A stretch of DNA of 64,000 nt from Spirochaetae bacterium HGW-Spirochaetae-1. GTDB lineage: Bacteria > Spirochaetota > UBA4802 > UBA5550. The stretch covers positions 343,863 through 407,862 of the forward strand of contig PGXY01000003.1 in assembly GCA_002839375.1 (NCBI GenBank). Direction: 5' to 3'. The notes below the pieces were generated by a model. It worked only from the letters and a program-made list of their open reading frames with translations, was not told the DNA's origin and searched no databases. The position numbers were made by a program, and so were the translations under genes. Positions 27,247 to 35,601 of the stretch are shown piece by piece (the first letter of the stretch is position 1; the number at the start of each line of letters is the position of its first letter).

Positions 27247-28788
27247 TCAGCTCCCCACCTTCTGCGTCAGTTCCACGGATATCTGGGCGAGTTCCACGGA
27301 CTTATCCGTCAATTCCATTGTTACCGATGTATTTGACTGGAGGAGCTGATTGATATTGGATATCCTTCCAGCTATATCCTTTACGGCGCTATCCTGCTTC
27401 GAAGTATCCTCGCGTATAACGACAGAACGATTCTTCAGGTCATCTATCATCTGCACGATTTCATTCTTGATCTTTTCCTGGTTATCGATATGGCTGAATA
27501 TTTCCCGCGACCGGTCCTCGAGATTATTGATGGTCTTGAATATCTGGCTGATGAGTTCCACGATAACCTGGATGCTCTGACGTCCTTCTTCGGCGCCCCG
27601 GGTATTGTTGTTTATATGTTCCTTTATTTCCTTGAGATTGTTCACCGATTGTTCCGAGAGCTTGTTCACCTCATCGGCCACAACGGCGAAACCACGGCCG
27701 TGCTCGCCGGCCCGGGCTGCCTCTATGGAGGCGTTAAGCGCCAGGAGCTGTATCTTGTCAAAGAGATCCTCTATCATGACCATTATCGACGAGAGACGGT
27801 TCGAGCTCTCGATGAGAGACTGGGAGTTCCTGTTTATATGATTCACCGCCTCCTCGCCCTGGCGCGCCAGGTCCACCATGCTGCCGAAGGCACCGGCCAC
27901 ATCCCCGGACCTCTGCTTCAATGAATCCGTCTCATTGGAAAGCGATGCCATTCTTTCGATGACGCTCATGAGGGCACTGTACTGTCCCTCGATATTGCCG
28001 CTTATGTTGGCCACTCCCGCGGCCACATCGGCCGTAGAGCCGTCGATCTCCGCAGCAAAGCGCGCCTGTTCCTCCATGTTACCGGAAAAGTTTTTAGTCC
28101 TTTCCGATATCCACTCGGCGAACGATGATATTTTCTGGGCTATTTCACTGATTATGGTATGAAGACCCCGCAGTTCCTTGAACTGGGAATCGTTGCGCTC
28201 CTTTTCCTCGTTTACCATTTTAATTGAATTCTGCAGCACCGTTATACTGAAAAGGCTGATGAAATAAGCAAGGAAGAGCGCGACAAGACTGTCAACCAGG
28301 CCGGCTTTCAAAATGGTTTTAACGAGGGGATCAGCAACATCTTTGTGCATGAGAAAATAGACGACATTGCCGATGCACTGTATACCCATTACCACCGTTG
28401 ATACAAAAAGCGTCGTGAAGACTGAAGCGAAGATGAGGGTTACAAACATGAAGTAGATCATGGTGCTGTAAGCCAGATGAGGTTCCTTGGTAAACAGCAT
28501 GAGGGTGACGACAAAAACGCAGGCGAAGACATAGACATAGGCCGCCATCTCGGATTTTCCTATTCTCAGCAGGACCAGTGTAAACAGAGATGCCAGCGAC
28601 ACGAGAAAGGCTGACTTAAAAAAATCAATGCCCCGTTCCACGCTGATCATAAATGATGCGACAGCCCCCGCATTGAGAGCAATTATAAGCAAAAGGGCGA
28701 AGAACATGACCAGCCCGGCCTTTTTTCGTACCAGGTAATCACTCTCATCATATTTCTTTAAAAAATATCGTGAAAAGGGATTTGCCAT
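27247..28788 (-). CDS. Methyl-accepting chemotaxis-like receptor with multi-helix membrane domain
   Basis: Receptor of 513 residues. About six membrane helices in residues 22-190 with no periplasmic sensor domain, then a long helical signalling part. The conserved hairpin tip, which contacts CheA and CheW, is visible as [34 protein letters not shown] (about residues 345-380 in pieces). The N-terminal YFLKKYDESDYL matches the GGDEF-EAL protein at 14580. The lack of a sensor domain suggests it senses membrane state or a hydrophobic signal. No che genes are near; it converges on leuB. Confidence 0.9.
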   Translation of the reverse strand: MANPFSRYFLKKYDESDYLVRKKAGLVMFFALLLIIALNAGAVASFMISVERGIDFFKSAFLVSLASLFTLVLLRIGKSEMAAYVYVFACVFVVTLMLFTKEPHLAYSTMIYFMFVTLIFASVFTTLFVSTVVMGIQCIGNVVYFLMHKDVADPLVKTILKAGLVDSLVALFLAYFISLFSITVLQNSIKMVNEEKERNDSQFKELRGLHTIISEIAQKISSFAEWISERTKNFSGNMEEQARFAAEIDGSTADVAAGVANISGNIEGQYSALMSVIERMASLSNETDSLKQRSGDVAGAFGSMVDLARQGEEAVNHINRNSQSLIESSNRLSSIMVMIEDLFDKIQLLALNASIEAARAGEHGRGFAVVADEVNKLSEQSVNNLKEIKEHINNNTRGAEEGRQSIQVIVELISQIFKTINNLEDRSREIFSHIDNQEKIKNEIVQMIDDLKNRSVVIREDTSKQDSAVKDIAGRISNINQLLQSNTSVTMELTDKSVELAQISVELTQKVGS

Positions 28789-29011
28789 GACATAACCTCA
28801 ACATTTTGCATTTCGTTATGATGACCATCCTCAACATATATATATTTATGTCAACTTCTATCACGAAATTTTACTGATGCAACGGGTCCATCCGGAGTAC
28901 ATGCACAAATAAGTATTTGACATTTTACATTGCTATGCCTGTCATCGGGTAAATCCGAAAAGAAAAGAAAGATAATTATTTCAAAATTTAATTCGGGATG
29001 GAGTTACCACC

Positions 29012-30268
29012 GTGTCATACGTTCAGTGGACAGCGCTGATAATATTCGTCATCACCTACACGGGGATAATCTTCACCCGCCTTCCCGGCGTCAACATGGA
29101 CCGTCCATCGGCGGCCTTTTTCGGCGCCGTGCTCATGATCCTGACGGGAATCCTTTCCTTTGAAGAGGCCGTGGCAGCCATTGACTTCAACACCATTGCC
29201 CTCCTTTTAGGCATGATGATTATCATCGTCACACTGGAACTTGACGGCTTCTTCGCCCTCATAGCACAGAAAACCACGGCCATGTCGGAGAACCAGTTTC
29301 GGCTCCTCGTCATCATTGTCTTTGCCACGGGAATATCCAGCGCCTTCCTGGTGAATGATGCCGTGGTTCTCCTCTTTACGCCCGTCATAATAAGGATATG
29401 CCGCTCATCGGGCCTGAGCCCTATACCCTACCTCATCGCCGAAATCCTGGCATCCAACACAGGAAGCGCCATGACCATTACGGGGAATCCCCAGAACATG
29501 CTCATCGGCATAAACTCCGGCATTCCTTACGCAACGTTCCTTTTTCTACTGCTTCCCGTTTCACTTATCGGCATGGTCATCATTGTTTTTGTCATCAAGC
29601 TCCTCTACCCGGAAAATTTCAGCCACCGCGACAGGATCGTATTCCGGGAGGAGCCCCGGCAATATAACTATGCATCGATGAAATTCTCTGTTCCCGTTTT
29701 CATCCTGGTGACATTCCTCTTTTTCATCAATCACCGTATCGGACTGTCCATCCCCATCATAGCTCTCTGCGGCGCTTCCCTGATCCTGCTCCTGGGGAAA
29801 TTACGGCCATCAGAAATCATCAAAGAAGTTGACTGGGTCCTCCTTCTTTTTTTCGCATCCCTTTTCATTGTTGTCCGCGGTATTGAAAAAACCGGGCTCA
29901 TTGCCGGATTCATCGACGCGAAACTCCTCACACCCGATCTCCGTGGCATCGGCATTCTGCATGGCATAAGCCTGGTCCTTTCCCAGATCGTAAGCAATGT
30001 TCCATACACCGTAGTCATGCTCCCCTTCATGAAAAGCAGCGACAGCCCCACGCTCTGGCTTGCCCTGGCCTCGGCTTCAACCCTGGCGGGGAATGCCACG
30101 ATCATCGGGGCCATGGCCAATCTCATCGTCATAGAATCGGCCCGGTCCCTGGACGTGAAAATCGGGTTCAGGGAATTTTTCAAGGCCGGCATTATCGTGA
30201 CCATACTCACACTTGTGCTTTCAGTGTTCATGCTCCAGACCTGGCATGCTGCTGGTATCATAGGTTAA
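29012..30268 (+). CDS. ArsB/NhaD-SLC13-type anion or cation permease
   Basis: Integral membrane transporter of 418 residues with 10-11 helices. Features of the ion-transporter superfamily are the paired motifs NDAVVLLFTPVIIRICR ... EILASNTGSAMTITGNPQNMLIG and, in the second half, SNVPYTVVMLPFM ... ASTLAGNATIIGAMANLIVIE. Homologues move arsenite, dicarboxylate/citrate or sodium against protons; the sequence alone does not decide. The start is a GTG at 29012 with GGATGGAG nine bases upstream. No arsR, arsC or nhaA gene is adjacent, so an arsenic role is not indicated. Confidence 0.85.
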   Translation: MSYVQWTALIIFVITYTGIIFTRLPGVNMDRPSAAFFGAVLMILTGILSFEEAVAAIDFNTIALLLGMMIIIVTLELDGFFALIAQKTTAMSENQFRLLVIIVFATGISSAFLVNDAVVLLFTPVIIRICRSSGLSPIPYLIAEILASNTGSAMTITGNPQNMLIGINSGIPYATFLFLLLPVSLIGMVIIVFVIKLLYPENFSHRDRIVFREEPRQYNYASMKFSVPVFILVTFLFFINHRIGLSIPIIALCGASLILLLGKLRPSEIIKEVDWVLLLFFASLFIVVRGIEKTGLIAGFIDAKLLTPDLRGIGILHGISLVLSQIVSNVPYTVVMLPFMKSSDSPTLWLALASASTLAGNATIIGAMANLIVIESARSLDVKIGFREFFKAGIIVTILTLVLSVFMLQTWHAAGIIG

Positions 30269-30339
30269 AGACACCGAAAAACACTTCCGTAGAATCTCTC
30301 ATTCTATCATGTCATGCGTCACCCTATCATAAATATTCT

Positions 30340-30366
30340 TAAAAAGTGCATGACAACTGACGATAC
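30340..30366 (+). promoter_or_regulatory. Sigma-28 (FliA) type promoter for the receptor at 30425
   Basis: TAAAAAGT at 30340-30347, 11 bases, GACGATAC at 30359-30366. The sigma-28 consensus is TAAA(GTTT)-11-GCCGATAA; the -10 matches at six of eight positions and the spacing is exact. It lies 59 bases before the receptor start. Motility sigma factors commonly drive chemotaxis receptor genes. Confidence 0.55.
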
Positions 30367-30424
30367 CTGTTCTATAATTATAAACAACCTTCTCCTTTCA
30401 ACTCATTAATATTGAGGTATCACC

Positions 30425-32212
30425 ATGAACAAGCAGGCAAAAAAATTTTTCTTTTCGATGGAAGCACGACAGAATCTTGTCACCTACATATTAGCAGTAC
30501 CGCTGGCTGTATATATAGCCGTGATCTGCGGCGATGTGCGCGGCGATAAACTCATGGCCATATTCCTTGGCATTCTCATCAGTGCCGGTCCCGTGCTTGC
30601 CGTGGGGATCATGATAAATTACCTGCGTCTCAAGAAGCCCCTCACCATAATATTCGATGAAAATTCAAATGATGCCGATCTGAAATGGGCCCATGAAATC
30701 CTGCTCCGCGAGCCCGTGCAGCAGGCCCTGAGCATAACAATCCGATGGGTCATCAATCCAACGCTTGCCGTAATGGTCGGACATTTATTCGTTCCCATGG
30801 AAGCGCTGCAATACTATGCAATTTTCATTGTACTCCTGGTCATCGTGCCCCCGGGATACGTGTACTCCTATTTTATAGCAGAGAAGGAATTTGCCCGTCT
30901 TCTCGATACACCCAGAATCGCCGCTTTGAACTGTGAGACTTCCACCCGGTTTTCACTGAGGGTCAAGATCGCAATATCGCTCTTCACCATGTCTTTTTCT
31001 CCATCTATGGCTTTCGGCTTCATCATCCTGGAAATGAACCATAATATGGTTCATTTCGAGAACATCGGTCTCCATGTGATCGTCATCGCGACACTTCTTC
31101 TTCTCAACCTTGTCTACATTGCCCATGTTTTCTCATCCTCGGTGCAAAGGACCTTCGAGCATACGCGTACCGGCATAAACCGGATCGTCGATGGAAATCT
31201 TAATATCTCAGTACCGGTAACAACACGGGATGAAATGGGCTCCATGAATAATTATCTCAACAACCTCATCGCCGTGCTCAATAAAATCATCTCGGGAATC
31301 GACGGGGAAGCGAAAAATCTTAGCATTGATTCCCGGAACCTGTCGGACACCATCAGCAAGCTCAGTGACAACACCCAGGACGTGGCCTCGTCCGTTGAGG
31401 AAATGAGCGCCTCCATCGAAGAGCTGGCGGCCTCCAGCGAGAGCATCGCAGACAATTCCAAGGAGCAGAATCAGCAGACAACAATGGTTTCATCGCTCAT
31501 GGAAAAAATCCTGAAAAACGCCGAGACCATCGCACAAAGCGCCTCGTCAGGAGCGGATATATCAAAGGTTACGGAGCAGAAGGCCGGAGAGGGCGAGATA
31601 ATCCTCAACGATACCATTTCAAAAATAGAGAACATCCAGAAAAGCACCCAGTCTATCAACGACTCCGCTTCAATCATTAAGGATATCGCAGACCAGGTAA
31701 ACCTGCTATCACTTAACGCCTCAATTGAAGCAGCCAGGGCCGGTGACTACGGGAAAGGATTCAGCGTCGTCGCCGAAGAGATATCCAAGCTCGCCGATAA
31801 CACACAGAAAAACGCCGACCAGATAACAAAGTCCATAACCATGACGCTCGCCGACGTCAATACGGGAATCGCCTCCATCAAGATGACATCGGAAAAATTC
31901 AGCGAGATAATAGCCTTCGTGAAAAAAACCGCGGCCATAGTAGTTAAGATCGCCGAGGAAGCACAGTCCCAGTCCACCATAAGCGAGGAGATACAGAAGC
32001 ATTTCAACGACATGATCAACATGGCCGTGGCCAATCTGCGGGCAGCCGAGGAACAGGCCACGACCCACCAGGAGTTCATCGACACCGTTGCCAGAATTTC
32101 CGAGGCCATCCAGGACATAGCCACCAAGGCATCATCGGTCAACGACCTGTCCAGGGTGCTGGATGACAGGGCCGATACCCTGGCGGGAGAGATCGAATTT
32201 TTCTCATTATAA
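30425..32212 (+). CDS. Methyl-accepting chemotaxis protein with HAMP domain
   Basis: Receptor of 595 residues with about six membrane helices in two blocks (18-62, 95-150, 178-235), then a HAMP domain (about 236-290, [31 protein letters not shown]) and a long coiled-coil signalling domain. The tip reads [35 protein letters not shown]. Methylation regions are likely in the glutamine/glutamate-rich helices on both sides. Like the other receptors of the window it lacks an obvious extracytoplasmic sensor. A sigma-28-like promoter lies upstream, and ATTGAGGTATCACC provides the ribosome site. Confidence 0.93.
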   Translation: MNKQAKKFFFSMEARQNLVTYILAVPLAVYIAVICGDVRGDKLMAIFLGILISAGPVLAVGIMINYLRLKKPLTIIFDENSNDADLKWAHEILLREPVQQALSITIRWVINPTLAVMVGHLFVPMEALQYYAIFIVLLVIVPPGYVYSYFIAEKEFARLLDTPRIAALNCETSTRFSLRVKIAISLFTMSFSPSMAFGFIILEMNHNMVHFENIGLHVIVIATLLLLNLVYIAHVFSSSVQRTFEHTRTGINRIVDGNLNISVPVTTRDEMGSMNNYLNNLIAVLNKIISGIDGEAKNLSIDSRNLSDTISKLSDNTQDVASSVEEMSASIEELAASSESIADNSKEQNQQTTMVSSLMEKILKNAETIAQSASSGADISKVTEQKAGEGEIILNDTISKIENIQKSTQSINDSASIIKDIADQVNLLSLNASIEAARAGDYGKGFSVVAEEISKLADNTQKNADQITKSITMTLADVNTGIASIKMTSEKFSEIIAFVKKTAAIVVKIAEEAQSQSTISEEIQKHFNDMINMAVANLRAAEEQATTHQEFIDTVARISEAIQDIATKASSVNDLSRVLDDRADTLAGEIEFFSL

Positions 32213-32530
32213 TGAAATGATATCATCCCCCGGCCATCGTCGAGCGCCTTTTGGACCTCCTGTCTGCGCTCGACACTGCATCATCCTGCTGTGTGCTTCT
32301 CCGAGGCGGAAAAGGGGTGGCTTATTAAAGGGGGAGTGTCGGGAAATGAGGTCCAAAAACTTATTGCCTGTATCACTTTTTTTCAATGACTGAGCAATCA
32401 TTCTTTCATTTACAAGGCACACATCATCACCGCAATAACGACCCAAATTAGCATTGACATATCCCCGTCGTGAATTAAGCTCATACACCTGATACTGACA
32501 GACGCCAAATTCAATTTCCCGGAGCACGAC

Positions 32531-34327
32531 ATGAACCAGAAATTGTCAATATCATCACTGCATGAATACATTAAAGAACTGGCCCAGATAGAAACGGAAC
32601 TTGAGCAGCTCATCGAGACGACCCTGTGGGTAAGCGACCCCCACGGTGCCGGCGACCGCTTCGTCGCCATATTAAAAGGACGCTTCGGCCTGGTCTTTCG
32701 GTCGGCCCAGGAGGCCCTGCCCAAAACCTTTTCCGATGAAAAACTCGATTACCTGGACCGGATAATACGAAAAGAGAAATACTTCATCAGTGATGAATAC
32801 GCTATGGAGCGACAGGATGTCATTTCCTCACTGGTTACCATCATACGATACAAAATGCAGAACATACAGGATTTCGATCAGATACGGGGAAGCATCAACA
32901 AGGACCTGCGGACACTGCTGGAAAATCTCCTGCTGAACTTTCCGGTCCCTAACGTGGTCTATGAAAATACACTTATAGCCGACAAGGTAATCAGCTCCCT
33001 GGCCAAAATAACCAAACAGGTCATCCTGGGTCAGCTCGTGGTGCTGGGTGATGTATTCGACAGGGGCGATGAACCTGACAAGATTCTCAGGATACTCTCT
33101 TCGAAGGAGATAAAGCCCTTTGTGAAATTCGTCTGGGGAAACCATGACATCCTCTGGATGGGGGCGGCAGCGGGCAACAGGTCGCTCATAGCCGAAGCAT
33201 TGCGTATATCCTTCAGGTATGACAATCTGGTCTTCGTCACCCGGCTCGGCATCGACACAACGCGCCTCCAGGAATTCGCCTCACGCCTGTACCCCGACAA
33301 CGTAAGTGGAAATTTCAAAGCCATAGAACCGCTCTCGAGAAAAATCGAAAAAACCCTGACCATGATCCAGTTCAAACTTGAAGAACAGACTATAAAAAAA
33401 TATCCCCAGCTGGACATGGATTCACGGCTCAATCTGGAAAAACTTGCCGGCATGCTCAAGGCAGGCGACATGGCAGGCCTCACGGACACGCACTTCCCCA
33501 CACTCAATCCGGACAATCCCCTGGAACTCACCGCCGAGGAGCGGGAAATCATTGACGACCTGGCGGAACAGTTCACGGGTAGCCTGCAGATAAAACGCCT
33601 CATGGAATTCCTTTTCCGCGAGGGAAAACTCTATCATGTCCATAATTTCATCCTCAACATCCACGCCCTCATACCCAGTACCGCCGATGGCCAGTTCGAC
33701 GAGCTATACGGAAAAAAAGGGAAGGAGCTCCTGGACTACATAGAAGCCACGGTAAAGGACGTGGGCGAAAACTATCTGAACGGGAACAAACAGGAAGACT
33801 TCCAACTCGCGGTCATGTTCTATCTCTGGTGCGGGCCGAAATCCCCCTTCTTCGGCAAGCACGCCATGAAAACATTCGAGCGATATTTCTTCCGCGACAA
33901 GGATACACATGAGGAAATAACACTGCACTGGGGCGAGAATATCCAGAAAGATGAATTCATGGATCTCATCGAGAAGGAATTCGGCGCGGAACGAGTGGTC
34001 TACGGACACACGCCGGTGAACATAATGAAGGGCCAGAAACTCGCCTCATCGAACGGCCGGGCCATCAACATCGACGGTGGTTTTTCCGATGCCTACCTGG
34101 GACGCGGCCACTCCCTTATCCACACGCCCTACTCCCTCTTCGCCATTATCCTCCCCACCGAAGAGGAACTGGAGGAATCGAAAACAAAGAAGGAACCGGC
34201 AAAGCTTCTCTTCGAGCATATAGCCACCTACGAGATGCCGAAAAAAATCAAGGATACCTGGATTGGCCGTCAACTCCAGAAGAGACGAAAAGAGCTGCTC
34301 GAAATAATTATGCAATATAATTCTTGA
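32531..34327 (+). CDS. fbp: Class III fructose-1,6-bisphosphatase
   Basis: Gluconeogenic phosphatase of 598 residues that converts fructose-1,6-bisphosphate to fructose-6-phosphate. It belongs to the large calcineurin-fold class III best known from Firmicutes (about 640-670 residues). Metal-site motifs are GDVFDRGDEPDKI (near residue 172) and WGNHDILWMGAAAGN, with GHTPVN and NIDGGFSDAYLG in the C-terminal half. GGAG seven bases ahead of the ATG supports the start. It is transcribed alone after a 318-base gap (32213-32530) in which I see no gene. Together with fba it allows sugar synthesis from trioses. Confidence 0.95.
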   Translation: MNQKLSISSLHEYIKELAQIETELEQLIETTLWVSDPHGAGDRFVAILKGRFGLVFRSAQEALPKTFSDEKLDYLDRIIRKEKYFISDEYAMERQDVISSLVTIIRYKMQNIQDFDQIRGSINKDLRTLLENLLLNFPVPNVVYENTLIADKVISSLAKITKQVILGQLVVLGDVFDRGDEPDKILRILSSKEIKPFVKFVWGNHDILWMGAAAGNRSLIAEALRISFRYDNLVFVTRLGIDTTRLQEFASRLYPDNVSGNFKAIEPLSRKIEKTLTMIQFKLEEQTIKKYPQLDMDSRLNLEKLAGMLKAGDMAGLTDTHFPTLNPDNPLELTAEEREIIDDLAEQFTGSLQIKRLMEFLFREGKLYHVHNFILNIHALIPSTADGQFDELYGKKGKELLDYIEATVKDVGENYLNGNKQEDFQLAVMFYLWCGPKSPFFGKHAMKTFERYFFRDKDTHEEITLHWGENIQKDEFMDLIEKEFGAERVVYGHTPVNIMKGQKLASSNGRAINIDGGFSDAYLGRGHSLIHTPYSLFAIILPTEEELEESKTKKEPAKLLFEHIATYEMPKKIKDTWIGRQLQKRRKELLEIIMQYNS

Positions 34328-34353
34328 CCATTGCCCCCGTAATCCTGTACTAT
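34324..34353 (+). promoter_or_regulatory. Sigma-70 type promoter for the beta-barrel protein
   Basis: TTGACC at 34324-34329 and TACTAT at 34348-34353 with an 18-base spacer, 38 bases before the start at 34391. The -35 box overlaps the fbp stop codon. Confidence 0.5.
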
Positions 34354-34390
34354 AGAAATTGAAGTAGATTACAATAACGGAGGAATACTA

Positions 34391-34945
34391 ATGAACAGAA
34401 TAAAGTCTTTCATCATTGCAGCAGGTTTTCTTCTTTTAATACCTACAGCGAGTTTTGCCATCGTTGATGTAGGCGCTTATGGCGGTTATGCCTTCGGTAC
34501 TGAAATTGAAGGAACAAATGTGGACCCTGCGGGCTTCGAGTACGGGCTTGATGCGCATCTCAATGTTACCTACCTGGTGATCCTCAAACTGGGGGTAGGG
34601 GCCTTCTATCAGGGTTCGGTCCTCAAGTACGGCAGCAGCAGCGACTACGATAAGAAGATCATCGGTCTTGATATATACAATCAGGTAGATATCCCGCTTT
34701 TCCCCATTGACCCCTACGTGAAGTTCAATACGGCCATCTGGGAAAAGGTCGACACATCTTCATCGTACAACAGCACTGAATTTTTCAAGGCTTATTCCAT
34801 TGGCGGAGGACTCCTTTTCACTATTCTTCCCCTGCCGGTGATGAAAGTTCAGCTCTTCGGCGAATACCTCTACAGTATAGCAAAACAGGATGGCCAGAAG
34901 GCCACAGGGCACGCTGTTCACCTGGGCCTGCGTCTCGATATCTAA
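34391..34945 (+). CDS. Outer-membrane beta-barrel-like protein
   Basis: Exported protein of 184 residues. Signal peptide FIIAAGFLLLIPTASFA, then a mature part rich in alternating strands with many glycines and aromatics (VGAYGGYAFG, LKLGVGAFYQGSV, YVKFNTAIW, FKAYSIGGGLLFTILPL, LFGEYLYSIA) and a last strand ending HLGLRLDI, a hydrophobic C-terminus of the kind seen in small outer-membrane barrels. No named family recognised. The ribosome site GGAGGA is well placed. It probably sits in the outer membrane as an eight-stranded barrel; function unknown. Confidence 0.65.
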   Translation: MNRIKSFIIAAGFLLLIPTASFAIVDVGAYGGYAFGTEIEGTNVDPAGFEYGLDAHLNVTYLVILKLGVGAFYQGSVLKYGSSSDYDKKIIGLDIYNQVDIPLFPIDPYVKFNTAIWEKVDTSSSYNSTEFFKAYSIGGGLLFTILPLPVMKVQLFGEYLYSIAKQDGQKATGHAVHLGLRLDI

Positions 34946-34958
34946 ACATATTCCTTTT

Positions 34959-34987
34959 GTACGGGCGGGTTTGAAACCCGCCCGTAC
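34959..34987. repeat. GGTTTGAAACC palindromic repeat (second copy)
   Basis: Perfect 29-base palindrome with arms GTACGGGCGGGTTT and its complement around G34973. It has the GGTTTGAAACC core of the element at 20318-20336. Lying 13 bases after a stop codon it can also act as a terminator hairpin. Confidence 0.7.
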
Positions 34988-35063
34988 AACATATACACCC
35001 ACAATCCCTTTTTTTGTTCCTTAAAATCTGTTTTCTGCTTGCGGAAAAATATCCTTCAGTATA

Positions 35064-35137
35064 TCACATATAATATATACCTACAGTATATATTATATGT
35101 GAATTTAGTCCATTTTCATAAAACTGGACTAAATTCA
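35064..35137. promoter_or_regulatory. Two adjoining perfect dyads between the barrel gene and moaD
   Basis: First dyad: CACATATAATATATAC at 35065-35080 and its exact complement at 35086-35101. Second dyad: GAATTTAGTCCA at 35101-35112 and its exact complement at 35125-35136, sharing base 35101. Either could be a terminator or cruciform, or an operator of the MoaD/AOR genes that start 150 bases further on. Confidence 0.5.
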
Positions 35138-35291
35138 TTTTTATTTACTTTGATTTCTGATCTGAACAAATTTTTCATTGATTTTTAAGTTATACTGGAT
35201 AATTATCGTGGACAGTGAGCGACTATTCATTCTCGGAAGAGTTCATTGCTCCGCATACAACAATACATCTCATACGGTAAAAAGAAAAACC

Positions 35292-35546
35292 ATGGCAAAG
35301 GAAATCACCATCAATTTGAAATTCTATTCCGGTATTCACAAGGCTCTGTCCCTGGAAAACTACGATCCGGCAAAAGGAGTGGATATCACCACGACAAACA
35401 GGCGACTGCGAAGCGTACTCAAAGATCTCGGCCTTACAGGCACATCGTCCTTCGCGTATTTCCGCAGCGGGGAAAGGATCGGCCTCTGGTCAAAGCTCTA
35501 TGACGGCGATCAGATATCCTGCCTGAAACCCTCGGCCGGAGGTTGA
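35292..35546 (+). CDS. MoaD/ThiS-like ubiquitin-fold protein
   Basis: Small beta-grasp protein of 84 residues ending in Gly-Gly (KPSAGG), as in MoaD, where the terminal glycine becomes a thiocarboxylate and donates sulfur to molybdopterin. The C-terminal strand YDGDQISCLKPSAGG is typical. Genes of this kind regularly stand directly before aldehyde ferredoxin oxidoreductase genes and are thought to help make the tungsten-pterin cofactor. The start at 35292 (MAKEITINLKF) gives the usual length; the frame is open to 35178. Gap to the oxidoreductase: 55 bases. Confidence 0.8.
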   Translation: MAKEITINLKFYSGIHKALSLENYDPAKGVDITTTNRRLRSVLKDLGLTGTSSFAYFRSGERIGLWSKLYDGDQISCLKPSAGG

Positions 35547-35601
35547 TCTTCAGCAAACAAATATATAAAAAATATACAATACACAAAAAAGGAGAAGCTT
35601 C

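Noticed and set aside
29012-30268. Arsenite efflux pump ArsB
   Set aside because: The superfamily fits but there is no arsR, arsC or other arsenic gene nearby, so only a general permease call is supported.
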